Assembly: GCF_004684095.1 (NCBI RefSeq)
Contig: NZ_SRII01000002.1
Location: forward strand, 124,001 to 188,000
DNA from: Hymenobacter sp. UV11
GTDB taxonomy: Bacteria > Bacteroidota > Bacteroidia > Cytophagales > Hymenobacteraceae
Direction: 5' to 3'
DNA length: 64,000 bases
A program made the translations under genes and the position numbers. The first letter of the stretch is position 1; the number at the start of each line of letters is the position of its first letter. This document shows, one piece after another, positions 43,481-54,200 of this stretch. Below the pieces are notes generated by a model. It made no database searches. It was not told the DNA's origin and saw only the letters and a list, made by a program, of their open reading frames with translations.

Positions 43481-43501
43481 AGCGCCCACAGGGCGCTTTT
43501 T
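43481..43501 (+). terminator. terminator after the adenosyltransferase gene
   Basis: AGCGCCC and GGGCGCTTTTT pair around ACA. Confidence 0.8.
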
Positions 43502-43528
43502 ACAGTCGCCTATTTATTTCGACTTCCT

Positions 43529-44593
43529 ATGCTTGATACCCTGACCATCGACGTGCACCGCGCCACTACGTCCCGCCTCGGCGAGCTCGACCTGGCCAAC
43601 CTGGAATTTGGTAAGCTCTTCGCCGACCACATGCTGTCGGTAGAATATATCGGCGGCGAGTGGCAACAGCCGCGCGTCGTGCCCTACGGCCCGTTGGCCG
43701 TGAGCCCCGCCAACTCGGCCCTGCACTACGGCCAGGCCATTTTTGAAGGCATGAAGGCCTATCGGCAGGCCGATGGGGGGGTAGGGCTGTTCCGGCCCCT
43801 CGACAACTGGCGCCGCCTCAATGCCTCGGCCGAGCGCATGGCCATGCCCACCCTGCCAGAAGAAATATTCATGCAGGGCCTGCGCGAGCTGGTAAAGCTC
43901 GACGCGGCCTGGGTGCCCGGCGCGGCGGGTAGCTCGCTCTACATCCGGCCATTTATGTTTGCTACCGACGGCTTTCTGGGCGTGCGGCCTTCCAATACCT
44001 ACCATTTCGGCATTATCAGCTGCCCGGTAGCATCGTTCTTCACCAAGCCGGTGCGCGTGCGCTTCGAGCAACAATACGTGCGCGCCGCCCCCGGCGGGGC
44101 TGGCTACGCCAAAAACGCCGGCAACTACGGCGCCGCCATGCTGCCCAGCAAGCTAGCCCAGGAGCAAGGCTACCACCAGCTCATCTGGACCGATGCCTCT
44201 GAGCACCAGTACGTAGAAGAGTCGGGCGCCATGAACGTGATGTTTGTCATCGACGGCACCCTGATTACGCCCGCGCTTTCCACGTCCATCCTCGACGGCA
44301 TCACGCGCCGCTCGGTGCTGGAATTGGCCCGCAACTGGGGCATGCCCGTAGAAGAGCGCCGCGTATCGAGCCGCGAAATCGTAGCCGCTATCCAGGAAGG
44401 CCGCCTCACCGAGGCCTTTGGTGTGGGCACAGCTGCCACGGTAGCCACCATCGCCACTATCGGCCATGAGGGCCACGACTACGACCTGCCCGCCCTCACC
44501 GACTCGGCCTTCGCGCGCCGGGTAGGGGCGGCCCTGGAGGCCATTCGCACCGGCCACGCGCCCGACCCACACGGCTGGTTGGTAACGGTATAG
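43529..44593 (+). CDS. ilvE: branched-chain amino acid aminotransferase
   Basis: This 354-residue PLP enzyme has the BCAT features YGPLAVSPANSALHYGQAIFEGMKAYR, PLDNWRRLNASAERMAMP, the PLP-Lys in YAKNAGNYGAAMLPS, and ESGAMNVMF and TLITPALSTSILDGITRRSVLELA. It transfers the amino group between branched-chain keto acids and glutamate. It is the long (type II-like) form. A terminator and a word-repeat spacer follow before prfB. Confidence 0.96.
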   Translation: MLDTLTIDVHRATTSRLGELDLANLEFGKLFADHMLSVEYIGGEWQQPRVVPYGPLAVSPANSALHYGQAIFEGMKAYRQADGGVGLFRPLDNWRRLNASAERMAMPTLPEEIFMQGLRELVKLDAAWVPGAAGSSLYIRPFMFATDGFLGVRPSNTYHFGIISCPVASFFTKPVRVRFEQQYVRAAPGGAGYAKNAGNYGAAMLPSKLAQEQGYHQLIWTDASEHQYVEESGAMNVMFVIDGTLITPALSTSILDGITRRSVLELARNWGMPVEERRVSSREIVAAIQEGRLTEAFGVGTAATVATIATIGHEGHDYDLPALTDSAFARRVGAALEAIRTGHAPDPHGWLVTV

Positions 44594-44595
44594 AG

Positions 44596-44750
44596 GTGAA
44601 TTGGAGAGGTGGTGAACTGGTGAGTAAACTAGCGCCACCTATTAGCCCGCAAATTGAAAAGGCTGGTCGGAATCCACGGCCAGCCTTTTTTTGTTCGACC
44701 TTTGTACCGTGAGTTCCCAACTCACCAGTTCACCACTCACTATTTCACCA
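44596..44750. repeat. family C word-repeat spacer between ilvE and prfB
   Basis: GAGGTGGTGAACTGGTGAGT (about 44605-44624) on the left is matched inverted by ACTCACCAGTTCACCACTCA (about 44720-44739) on the right. The terminator hairpin (44657-44692) sits between the arms. The prfB ATG follows immediately. Confidence 0.75.
44657..44692 (+). terminator. terminator after ilvE
   Basis: AAAAGGCTGG and CCAGCCTTTTTTT pair around a 13-nt loop. Confidence 0.85.
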
Positions 44751-44751
44751 C

Positions 44752-45829
44752 ATGACCCAAGACCAGATAAAGGACTTGAGGGGCCGCGCCGAGGCTCTGA
44801 GGAGGTATCTTTGACTACGATACCCGCAAAGAACAAGTAACCGCGGCCGAGGCCGAAACCCTGGCCCCCGACTTCTGGGACGATTCCAAAGCGGCCGAGG
44901 TTAAGCTCAAGGAAATCAAGAGTATCAAGACCTGGACCGACGACTACGAGGCCGTGCTGCAAGCCGTGGCCGATACGGACGTGCTCTACGATTTCTACAA
45001 GGAAGGCGAGGCCACCGAGGCCGAAATAAAGGCCGATTACGACGCTACCCAGGCTAAGGTCGAAGCCTTGGAATTTAAGCGCATGCTCTCCGATGAGGAG
45101 GACCAGCTACCCGCCATCATCGACATCAACCCCGGCGCCGGCGGCACCGAAAGCCAGGACTGGGCCGAGATGCTCATGCGCATGTACATCATGTGGGGCG
45201 AAAGCAAGGGCTTCACCGTGAAGCAGCTAAGCTACCAGCCCGGCGAAGGCGCGGGCATCAAGTCGGCCTCGCTGGAGATTGATGGGCCGTTCGCCTACGG
45301 CTACCTCAAGAGCGAAATCGGCGTGCACCGGCTGGTGCGCATGTCGCCCTTCGACAGTAGCGGGCGGCGGCACACCTCATTCGCCTCCGTCTTCGCCTAC
45401 CCCGTCGTCGATGATACGATTAACATCGAAATCAACCCCGCCGATATTTCCTGGGATACCTTCCGGGCCGGCGGCGCGGGTGGCCAGAACGTGAACAAGG
45501 TCGAAACCGCCGTGCGCCTCACCCACGCGCCCAGCGGCATCATCATCGCCGTGCAGATTGAGCGTTCGCAGCTCATGAACAAAGAGCACGCCTTGCGCAT
45601 GCTCAAATCGCGCCTCTACCAGCAGGAAATGGACAAGCGCAACCTAGAGCGCGATAAAGTAGAAGCCACCAAAAAGCGTATCGACTTCGGCTCCCAGATT
45701 CGCAACTACGTGCTGCATCCCTACAAGCTCATCAAGGACCTGCGCACCGGCATCGAGCGCACCGACGTGCAAAATGTGCTCGATGGCGACCTTGACGAGT
45801 ATATCAAGGGCTATTTAATGCAAAACTGA
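44752..45829 (+). CDS. prfB: peptide chain release factor 2 with programmed +1 frameshift
   Basis: The gene is read as 44752-44811 joined to 44813-45829 (358 residues). The first 20 codons end in AGG AGG TAT CTT TGA C, the classic RF2 autoregulatory site: an internal Shine-Dalgarno-like AGGAGG, the slippery CTT and an in-frame UGA at 44812-44814. Shifting +1 past the T continues as GAC TAC GAT. RF2 recognises UGA and UAA; low RF2 slows termination at this UGA and promotes the shift. SPF at 198-200 is the stop-codon recognition tripeptide and GGQ at 243-245 catalyses peptide release. A simple ORF caller would start near residue 67 and lose the N-terminal domain. Confidence 0.97.
44800..44815 (+). 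promoter_or_regulatory. RF2 programmed frameshift site
   Basis: AGGAGGTATCTTTGAC combines an internal Shine-Dalgarno-like element, the slip codon CTT and the in-frame stop TGA followed by C, in the canonical spacing. Confidence 0.95.
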
Positions 45830-46225
45830 GCAGCTTGCCAAATAGTGAAATACTGTTATTTGAAAAGGTCTTGCCGGGTAGGCAAGACCTTTTTTGTTGC
45901 CTGTAGTAGTCTAGCTATCAAGAATAAGAAGCCGTCCAAAACACGAGGTGAGGTAAGACGCCCGACTTTAACTTCATGGTATAATCAGAAGTGTATTACA
46001 TAAAAGTAATTTTTTTTAGTACGCAGTAATGCTGAAAAAATTCATACTTAGGATAGGTAAGTTATTGATAATTTGCTAGAAGCAAGATTATTGCTAGATA
46101 TACTATGTGTTAAACCCAGGTTAAGCTAAGCAGTGAGGGTCAATCGAGCTATTGTTTTTTGCTTATACTTGCTGCATCCGTCACAAGCTCGCTTTTTTAA
46201 AAGCATTCACTTACTTATTTACATC
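45830..46225. other. AT-rich intergenic region before the SusC/D block
   Basis: This 396-bp gap holds the prfB terminator, then about 330 bp of AT-rich DNA. TATACTTG (46164-46171) differs from TAnnTTTG at one base and could be the -7 box for the first susC, but no -33 TTTG stands at the right spacing. No gene or repeat family member is seen. Confidence 0.5.
45863..45895 (+). terminator. terminator after prfB
   Basis: AAAAGGTCTTGCC and GGCAAGACCTTTTTT pair perfectly around GGGTA. Confidence 0.92.
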
Positions 46226-49200
46226 ATGAATAAACTCTTATGCTGGGTTCTGCTGCTCTTGGCTGGCTTGTGCCAGCCAGCCTGGGCACAAGACCGAACC
46301 ATCACCGGTAAGGTAACCGACCGTGCCAATGGACAAGGCCTGCCAGGGGTAACTATCATTGTGAAAGGCCAGCCCACTATTGGCACTTCCACTAATGCCG
46401 ATGGTGCCTACTCCCTGAGCGTACCTTCTGTAGCTACTACCCTGGTGTATAGCTTCATCGGATACGCAACCCAGGAGACCCCCATCACGGGCTCCAATAC
46501 CATCTCTATCGCTTTGGCTCCCGATGCCAAACAGCTCAACGAAGTAGTAGTAACGGCTCTCAACGTAGAGCGTAGCCGCAACTCGCTGGCCTACTCCGCT
46601 ACTCAAATTGATGGCAGCGAAATAACCCAGGCTCGTAACCCTAGTGCCGTCAATGGTCTTTCGGGTAAAGTAGCTGGTCTGGCTATCACGCAAAGCAACA
46701 CGCTGGGCGGTTCGAGCAACGTAGTTATCCGGGGCAGCAAGTCGCTATTCGGTAACAACCAGGCACTTTTTGTAATCGACGGAGTGCCCATCAGCAACGA
46801 TAACACGAACAGCGGTGGCGCAACGAGTACCCGTCCGGGTAGCCAGCAGAGTGGTGGCAGTGGCTATGACTATGGCAACGCGGCCTCTGACATCAACCCC
46901 GATGACATCGCCACTACGACCGTTCTGAAAGGTGCTGCTGCTACGGCCCTTTACGGCGAGCGTGCGGCCAACGGTGTCATCCTGATTACCACCAAAAAGG
47001 GCCGCAGAGGCTTGAACGTGACAATTAATTCTGGCCTCACGGTAGGTCGCATTGACAAGAGCACCTTTATCAAGTACCAGAAAGAATACGGCGCCGGCTA
47101 TGGCGAATACTTCAACGACGACAACGGTACGCCGGTAGCTCCTACCGCCGACGACGCTTCGTACGGCAACAAGTTTGATCCGAATCTGAACGTGCTACAG
47201 TGGGGCGCCTACACGCCGGGCTCGTCCACGTTCGGCAAGGCTACTCCATGGGTAGCGGCTTCCAACGACCCCAGCACGTTCTTTAAAACGGCAGTTTCGA
47301 CCCTGAACAGCGTCAGCATCGACGGGGGTAATGACCAGGGAAACTTCAAGATTGGCTACATCAACAACGTGGAGCGCGGCGTGCTGCCTAATAGTAAGGT
47401 GATTAAAGACATCCTGAACTTCAGCGCTGCGCTGAACCTGACGCCCAAACTCACTACTAGTGCTACGGTCAACTTTTCGCGCACGAGTGGCCTTGGTCGC
47501 TACGGCACGGGCTACGGCTCCGAAAATTTGATGACCAACTTCCGCCAGTGGTGGCAGACCAACGTGGATATCAAGGAGCAGGAGAGTGCGTACAACTACG
47601 CCAATCAGAATGCTACCTGGAACCTGGCCAGCCCCGAAAATGGCAACAACGCCGCTATCTATTGGAACAATCCCTATTTCGTTCGCTACCAGAACTACGA
47701 AAACGACACGCGCTACCGCACCTTTGGCAACGTCGTCACCACTTACAAAGCAACTAACTGGTTTAACGTGCTGGGTCGCGTTACCCTCGATTCGTACGAC
47801 GAACTGCAGGAAGAACGCTCGGCGCTGGGCAGCACTACTGCCAGCTATCCTTCCTACTACGCACGCTACAACCGCACTTATCGCGAAATTAACTACGACC
47901 TGATTGGCAATTTCAAGAAGGACTTCAACGAGAACTTCTCGTTTCAGGGCCTGATTGGTACCAACATGCGTCGGCAGTACATTAAAACGATTTATGCTAC
48001 TACTAACGGCGGTTTAGCTCTCCCGAACCTATATGCGTTGACTAATACGGTGAGCCCGCTGGTTGCTCCTATTGAAACGGATATAAGTATCGGCGTAGAT
48101 GGCATTTTTGCTAACGCAACGTTTGGCTACCGCAACCGGGTATTCCTGGACCTGACTGCCCGCCGCGATAAATCGACGACGCTGATACGTGCCAACAACA
48201 CTTTTATCTACCCTTCGGTATCGCTGGGCTACGTGTTCTCGGAAGGCCTGCGTGATGCCGCGCCTTGGGTCTCGTACGGTAAAGTTCGTATCAACTATGC
48301 CGAAGTAGGCCAGGGTGCGCAGCCCCTCAGCCTGTATGACTACTACATTCAGTCGCCGGCCCTTGGTGCCGCCGCCATTGCCCGCTTGCCGCTCACTAAG
48401 AACAATCAGGACTTGGTGCCCGAGCGCACCCGCAGTGGCGAGGTAGGTATCGAAACAGCTTTCCTCAACAGCCGTATCGGCTTAGAGGTAACGTATTACC
48501 AGCAGAACACCATCAACCAGATTATCCCGCTACGCGTTTCGACCGCTTCGGGCTACAGCGCCCGCTACGTAAACTCGGGTGAGGTTCGTAACCGGGGTGT
48601 CGAGGTTACCGGCTACGTAATACCCGTAAAGACAGAAGACTTTACCTGGCGTTTGAGCGCTAACTGGACCCGTAACCGCAACCAGGTGCTATCGCTCTTC
48701 AATGGAGTTGATAACATCGTGCTGGCTACCTACCAGGGTGGTATCTCGTCCAACGCTACGGTGGGCCAAGCTTTTGGTAGCCTGCGTGGTTCCGACTATG
48801 TGTACGTGAACGGCCAGAAAGTGGTAAATGCCACTGGCACTTCCTACGTGATGACTAATTCGAGCGCCGTTATCGGTGACCCGAACCCGAAATGGCGTGG
48901 TGGTGTTACGAACACCGTATCCTACAAAGACATTTCCTTGACTTTCTTGGTTGACGTACGCCAGGGTGGCTCATTGTTCTCGCTTGACCGCTACTACGGC
49001 CTAGCCGGTGGTTTGCAGCCAGAAACTGCGGGCCTGAACGACTTGGGCAACCCATCGCGTGACCCCGTCACCAATACCGCAGCCAGCGGTGGAATCATCC
49101 TAGCCGGTGTTAAAGCTGATGGCACTCCTAACACTACCCGCGTGGCCAATGATGCCTCTGGCCTCTACGGCTACGGCGCCAACCCCAACGCCGGCTTTGT

Positions 49201-49456
49201 GTACGATGCCAGCTTCGTGAAGCTGCGGGAAGCTAGCCTGAGCTATGCTTTTCCGAGCAGTCTGACCAATCGCTTTGGCTTTGTAAAAGGCGTAACGTTC
49301 TCGGTAGTAGGCCGCAACTTGTGGATTATCCATAAGAACCTGCCAGATGCTGACCCTGAGGAAGGCTTGAGCTCGGGCAACTTGGGCCAAGGCTACCAGT
49401 CGGGCTCCTACCCCCTCACGCGCACGCTAGGGGCTAACCTGCGTCTAAGCTTCTAA
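46226..49456 (+). CDS. SusC/RagA family TonB-linked outer-membrane transporter (1)
   Basis: This 1076-residue protein has a signal peptide (LLLAGLCQPAWAQ), a carboxypeptidase-D-like regulatory domain (about 24-100: ITGKVTDRANGQGLPGVTIIVKG...DGAYSLSVP) and the plug domain (NEVVVTALNVERSRNSLAYSATQID, LFVIDGVPIS, TTVLKGAAATALYGERAANGVILITTKKG). A 22-strand barrel follows, ending LGANLRLSF. It imports glycans or peptides bound by the SusD lipoprotein encoded next. The ALNVERSRNSL plug variant differs from the two later SusC proteins, which have LGYG/TGYG. The upstream region is AT-rich and long. Substrate unknown. Confidence 0.96.
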   Translation: MNKLLCWVLLLLAGLCQPAWAQDRTITGKVTDRANGQGLPGVTIIVKGQPTIGTSTNADGAYSLSVPSVATTLVYSFIGYATQETPITGSNTISIALAPDAKQLNEVVVTALNVERSRNSLAYSATQIDGSEITQARNPSAVNGLSGKVAGLAITQSNTLGGSSNVVIRGSKSLFGNNQALFVIDGVPISNDNTNSGGATSTRPGSQQSGGSGYDYGNAASDINPDDIATTTVLKGAAATALYGERAANGVILITTKKGRRGLNVTINSGLTVGRIDKSTFIKYQKEYGAGYGEYFNDDNGTPVAPTADDASYGNKFDPNLNVLQWGAYTPGSSTFGKATPWVAASNDPSTFFKTAVSTLNSVSIDGGNDQGNFKIGYINNVERGVLPNSKVIKDILNFSAALNLTPKLTTSATVNFSRTSGLGRYGTGYGSENLMTNFRQWWQTNVDIKEQESAYNYANQNATWNLASPENGNNAAIYWNNPYFVRYQNYENDTRYRTFGNVVTTYKATNWFNVLGRVTLDSYDELQEERSALGSTTASYPSYYARYNRTYREINYDLIGNFKKDFNENFSFQGLIGTNMRRQYIKTIYATTNGGLALPNLYALTNTVSPLVAPIETDISIGVDGIFANATFGYRNRVFLDLTARRDKSTTLIRANNTFIYPSVSLGYVFSEGLRDAAPWVSYGKVRINYAEVGQGAQPLSLYDYYIQSPALGAAAIARLPLTKNNQDLVPERTRSGEVGIETAFLNSRIGLEVTYYQQNTINQIIPLRVSTASGYSARYVNSGEVRNRGVEVTGYVIPVKTEDFTWRLSANWTRNRNQVLSLFNGVDNIVLATYQGGISSNATVGQAFGSLRGSDYVYVNGQKVVNATGTSYVMTNSSAVIGDPNPKWRGGVTNTVSYKDISLTFLVDVRQGGSLFSLDRYYGLAGGLQPETAGLNDLGNPSRDPVTNTAASGGIILAGVKADGTPNTTRVANDASGLYGYGANPNAGFVYDASFVKLREASLSYAFPSSLTNRFGFVKGVTFSVVGRNLWIIHKNLPDADPEEGLSSGNLGQGYQSGSYPLTRTLGANLRLSF

Positions 49457-49475
49457 TCTAAAACGAACTTATCGT

Positions 49476-50903
49476 ATGAAAAAAGCCATTATTTTCTCGT
49501 TGTCTACCCTACTGCTGGCTACCAGCTGCGTAGACAGCCTGACGGATTACAACGTTGATATCAAGAACCCGGCTGCCGTACCTGGGGTAGCGCTCTTCTC
49601 CAACGCTGAGCGTACCCTAACCCGCACGGTTGTAAGCACCAACGTAAACCTGAACCCGTTCCGGCTTTACGTGCAGTATTGGGCTGAAACTTCTTACCCA
49701 CAGGAGTCGCGCTATAACATCGATACCCGGCAAATCAACCGCGCCTTTTGGGACGCCCTCTACACCGGTGCCCTCAGCAACCTGAGCGAAGCCAAAAAGC
49801 TGATTCCAAACAATCAGTTTACCTCGGCGGCGGTTCAGAAAAACCAGCAGGCGTGCGTGGAGATTCTAGCGGTCTATACCTGGAAAACCTTGGTTGATAC
49901 CTACGGCAACATCCCGTACACGGAAGCCCTGGACTTCAACAACGCGCAGCCTAAGTACGATGATGCTAAAACCATCTACGCTTCACTTTTCACCCGTTTG
50001 GATGCTGCGCTGGCCTCGCTTAACCCTTCGGTAGCAGGTATGGGCGATGCGGACATCCTCTACAGCGGCAACGTGGCTAGTTGGGTTAAGTTTGGTAACT
50101 CGCTGAAACTGCGCATGGCCCTGACCATTGCTGACGACGATGCTGCCAAGGCTGCAACGGCTGCTGTGCAAGCGGCTCCCAACGTATTCAAAGCTGTTGG
50201 TGACAAAGCCCAACTGCAATTCATTTCATCTCCTCCCAACACTAATCCTTTGTGGGAAGACCTGATTCAGAGCGGCCGCTATGACTTTGTGGGAGCTGAT
50301 ACTTTCGTAAACCAACTGAATACGCTGAATGACCCCCGCCGCCCCAGCTACTTCAAGCTAGGCCCAGGAAACGCTTACGTTGGAGGACCTTATGGTGCGC
50401 TCAATACCTATAACAATTTCTCGGCTCCTGGTACGCGCTTAGAGGACCCTACGCTGCCAGGCGTGCTGCTTTCTTATTCGGAAGTGGAATTTTTGCTGGC
50501 CGAAGCCGCCGCACGCAATATTGCTGTCGGAGGAACTGCCGCTTCGCACTATAATGCCGCCGTCACGGCCTCAATTATAGAAGCGGGTGGTTCAGCTAGT
50601 GATGTTGACGCTTATCTGGCGCAGCCTACCGTAGCTTATGCTACCGCCGCAGGTACGTATAAGCAGAAAATTGGTATCCAGAAATGGATTGCGCTGTATG
50701 ACCAACCTGTCGTAGCGTGGACTGAGTGGCGTCGTTTGGATTCGCCTACCTTGGTGAAGCCTGCTCGCGCCATCTCGGAAATTCCAGTTCGCTTTCCCTA
50801 CCCATCAACCGAGTTGAACTTGAATGGTGCAAACAATGCTGCTGCCGCCGCTGCCATTGGAGGTGACTTGGTTACGACTAAGATATTCTGGGATAAGTTT
50901 TAA
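49476..50903 (+). CDS. SusD/RagB family outer-membrane lipoprotein (1)
   Basis: This 475-residue protein has a lipobox leader (LLLATSC, Cys18) and the SusD helical fold (NAERTLTRTVVS...FWDALYTGALSNLSEAKKLI, ILAVYTWKTLVDTYGNIPYTEALDF, SYSEVEFLLAEAAARNI). It belongs to the SusD-like group 2. It caps the SusC barrel encoded 19 bp upstream and binds the substrate at the surface. It is followed by a long perfect terminator. Confidence 0.96.
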   Translation: MKKAIIFSLSTLLLATSCVDSLTDYNVDIKNPAAVPGVALFSNAERTLTRTVVSTNVNLNPFRLYVQYWAETSYPQESRYNIDTRQINRAFWDALYTGALSNLSEAKKLIPNNQFTSAAVQKNQQACVEILAVYTWKTLVDTYGNIPYTEALDFNNAQPKYDDAKTIYASLFTRLDAALASLNPSVAGMGDADILYSGNVASWVKFGNSLKLRMALTIADDDAAKAATAAVQAAPNVFKAVGDKAQLQFISSPPNTNPLWEDLIQSGRYDFVGADTFVNQLNTLNDPRRPSYFKLGPGNAYVGGPYGALNTYNNFSAPGTRLEDPTLPGVLLSYSEVEFLLAEAAARNIAVGGTAASHYNAAVTASIIEAGGSASDVDAYLAQPTVAYATAAGTYKQKIGIQKWIALYDQPVVAWTEWRRLDSPTLVKPARAISEIPVRFPYPSTELNLNGANNAAAAAAIGGDLVTTKIFWDKF

Positions 50904-51292
50904 GGTTCGAATTCCAAACAGGTTTCACAAAAAAGAAAGACTGCTCGCAAGAGCAGTCTTTCTTTTTTGTGAAATGATATGATATATTAAAATTTTTAAT
51001 ATGTATGCAATCGGATAAAAATTTACCTTCTCTGATTATGAGGTATTTATGAAAATTAGTAAAAATATGCAAAATTGCTAGTTGAGTAATTAAGGACATG
51101 CAAGTGTAACTTTTTTTGGCTATAAACCAGCTTGTTATAGACTACACAGCCCATATAATGGACTATACGCAGCTTATGAGCTAAAAGAAGACATTCCCCG
51201 TTCGACCTTTACCAGTTATATTGCGGCACCAATTAATTCATGCCAATTGCATTTGGCAGTAATTTATCTCTTTTTCACTTCCCTTTTTTTCA
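50904..51292. other. AT-rich intergenic region before the second SusC/D pair
   Basis: This 389-bp gap starts with the 52-bp terminator (50923-50974) and is then very AT-rich. No promoter box of good quality, repeat family member or gene is recognised. Confidence 0.5.
50923..50974. terminator. long perfect terminator after susD (1)
   Basis: Two perfect 24-bp arms, TTTCACAAAAAAGAAAGACT... and complement, surround GCAA. The inner GACTGCTC stem is followed by a T-rich run. Confidence 0.95.
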
Positions 51293-54200
51293 ATGAAAAA
51301 AACCTTACTCATGAGCCTCGTGCTCATGCTTACACTGTTCCAAGTGGTGCTAGCCCAGACGCGGGTAGTATCGGGACAGGTAACAGACCAAAAGACAGGC
51401 GAAGGCCTACCCGGCGTAACCGTCTTGCTGAAAGGCACCTCCAACGGTGTATCAACTAATGCAGACGGTACTTTCAGCCTAACTGTGCCCACTTCGGGGG
51501 GGACGCTAATATTCAGTTCGGTTAGTTATGTATCGCAGGAGCGCCTACTAGGAGCTGACTCACAATTCAAAGTTGGTTTAGCTGCAGATAACAAACAGCT
51601 GAGTGAAGTAGTCGTAACCGGCTACGGTGGCTCGCAGGATGTAAAAGACATTACCGGCTCGATTGCTAAAGTAGGAGAGAAAGACTTTTTGCTACAGCCG
51701 GTACAGAGCTTCGACCAAGCACTTACGGGCCGTACGGCTGGCGTGCAGATTAACTCTACGGGTGGCGCTTTGGCTGACCAAACTGCTATTCGCATTCGTG
51801 GAGTAAATTCTATCAGTAACAGCTCTGGGCCGCTAATTGTAGTGGATGGAGTGCCAATCAATAGCACCGACAATGCAAATACCTTCAACGGAGGCAACGG
51901 TACCCGCTACAATCCGCTAGCTGACATCAATCCCAACGATATCCAGTCAGTAGAAGTACTGAAGGATGCGTCGGCGGCAGCTATCTATGGCTCGCGGGCT
52001 GCCAATGGCGTTCTTATCATTACCACTAAGCGTGGTAAGGCTGGGCAAAACCACGTTTCGGTAAATTCCTACATTGGCGTTCAGCAAGCTGTGCGTAAGC
52101 TAAACCTTTTAGGAGCCGACGACTTCATTGCTATTAACAATGAGAAAGCTGCCAACCGCCGGGCCGGGAGTGCGCTTAATAATATCTCTAATCCGAACAT
52201 TCCGGCTACAATCGCGGCTTTTCCGGATTTGAACGGCGATGGCACTCCTGACCGAGTAGATACAAACTGGCAGGACCAGATTTTCCGCACGGGCGTTATT
52301 CAGGACTATCAATTGGCGCTTTCGGGCGGTACAGACAAAGCCTCTTACTACGGCTCGGGTGATTGGACCGACCAAAAAGGCATTTTGAATGCCAACCGGC
52401 TACGTCGGGGTGCTTTCCGCCTCAACTTAGACGTAACCCCTAGGCCTTGGCTGAAAGCAGGCTTGAGCGGTAGCTATGCCAAGACGCTGAACAACGGTGT
52501 TCTGACGGATGGTTATTTGTCAGGCGCTACCGTGTCGGGATATAATGCGCCTCCAAACGTACCGGTATATAATGCTGATGGCAGCTATTACCTCAATTCA
52601 ATTGGTAATCTAGGTAATGGAGGCAATAATATTGCCTATGTGGCCAATAACTACAATAATCCACGTGGGGTGCTTGATTTGCAGCGCAACGACAATACCT
52701 CACAGCGCATTATCGCCAATGGTTACGTGACTGCTATTCCTTTTAAAGGATTTAGCCTAACTTCCCGCTATGGTATTGACTACTTGTCGAACTTCGAGGA
52801 CCAGTACAGCAGTCCTATCTTATCGGGTTTAGGGCGGCAATTAGGGCAAGGCTTGGTACAAGATAATCAGCGAGACCGCAACCAGTTCAACTGGCAGAAC
52901 TATGCTAATTACGACCGCACCTTCGGCACTAATCATACGTTAGGCCTGACAGCCGGGGTAGAATTTCAGCAAACTGAAGAAAAACAGATTTATACGCCTG
53001 CGGCGGATTTTGCGGATCCGAAATTTAAAGAGATTCTGGATGGATTGTTTACCTCGACTCTATCGGGTGGCGGAACGCATTTCGCCAACGGATTTCAGTC
53101 TTACTTCGGTCGGGCCAATTACAGCTTTGGTAGCCGCTATTACCTGTCTTTCTCCGCACGTTATGATGGCTCATCAGTATTCGGAGCTGACAACCGCTAC
53201 GGCTTCTTTCCAGGTGGCTCGATAGGCTGGCGTATCTCGGATGAGCAGTTCTTCCGCGACCTAAATTCATCCGGTCGAGTAAACGATATAAAGTTGCGTG
53301 CTAGCTATGGTCTAGTAGGTAACTCCAACGGTATCGGCTCTTACGCTTCACGTACGCTGATTGGGGGCGGACAGTATGCCGACGCAAATGGCTTTAGCAT
53401 CGCGCAGGTTGGTAACCCCGCACTGCAATGGGAAACTAGTAAAAAGTTGGATATCGGTTTGGACGCTTCGTTCTTGGATAACCGCCTTGGTCTTGTAGTG
53501 GATTACTTTAATCACCAAATTAGCGGCCTAGTATTGGCAGCGCCAGTGCTGCGCACCACTGGTATTCCTAACACAGCTTCACTGACTACAGCTACCATTA
53601 CCCGTAACGTGGGCGAGATGTATAACCGCGGGGTAGAAGTAACGCTGAACACGGTAAATGTGCGCCTGCAGAATGGATTTCAATGGACGACCAGCTTCAA
53701 CGCTACTTGGATTAAGAACCGGGTACAATCATTGGCTACGCCTAGTGATATTATTAGTGGGGTGCAGCGCGCTAGCGCAAGCCGGACGCTAAGCATGTAC
53801 TATCTGCCATTATGGGCTGGGGTGAACGCGGCCAACGGCAACGCTCAATTCTACGCCGCTGATGGTAGCATCAAGCAGTATGACGCGGCCTACGCTACCA
53901 CTAACGCTGCAGGGACTACTACTACCTCAGGGCGTTGGCTGACGCAGAATGGCGATGTTACTACCCCCATCACGACGGCCGATTACCAGTACCAAGAGAA
54001 GGGTGGTATTCCGACCTGGTACGGCGGCTTCGACAACACGTTTAGCTTCAAAGGGATTGACCTGGGTGTCTTTCTGCAATACAGCGGAGGTAACTCTATC
54101 TATAATGCTACCCGCGCTGCCCTGATGACGAACTCCCTCAACAATAACCTCGCAGAAATCAATGGCCGCTGGACCACGCCAGGCCAGCAAACTGATGTAC

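Noticed and set aside
44752..44814. prfB as a broken gene (stop codon after 20 codons)
   Set aside because: The stop is the conserved RF2 frameshift site with a slip codon and internal AGGAGG, so the gene is functional.
46133..46225. Longer N-terminus for the first SusC protein
   Set aside because: The upstream open frame would put about 30 residues before a typical signal peptide; the ATG at 46226 fits better.
50900..50916. tRNA-like T-arm word GGTTCGAATTCC after susD (1)
   Set aside because: No matching acceptor, D or anticodon arm is present; the following hairpin is a terminator.
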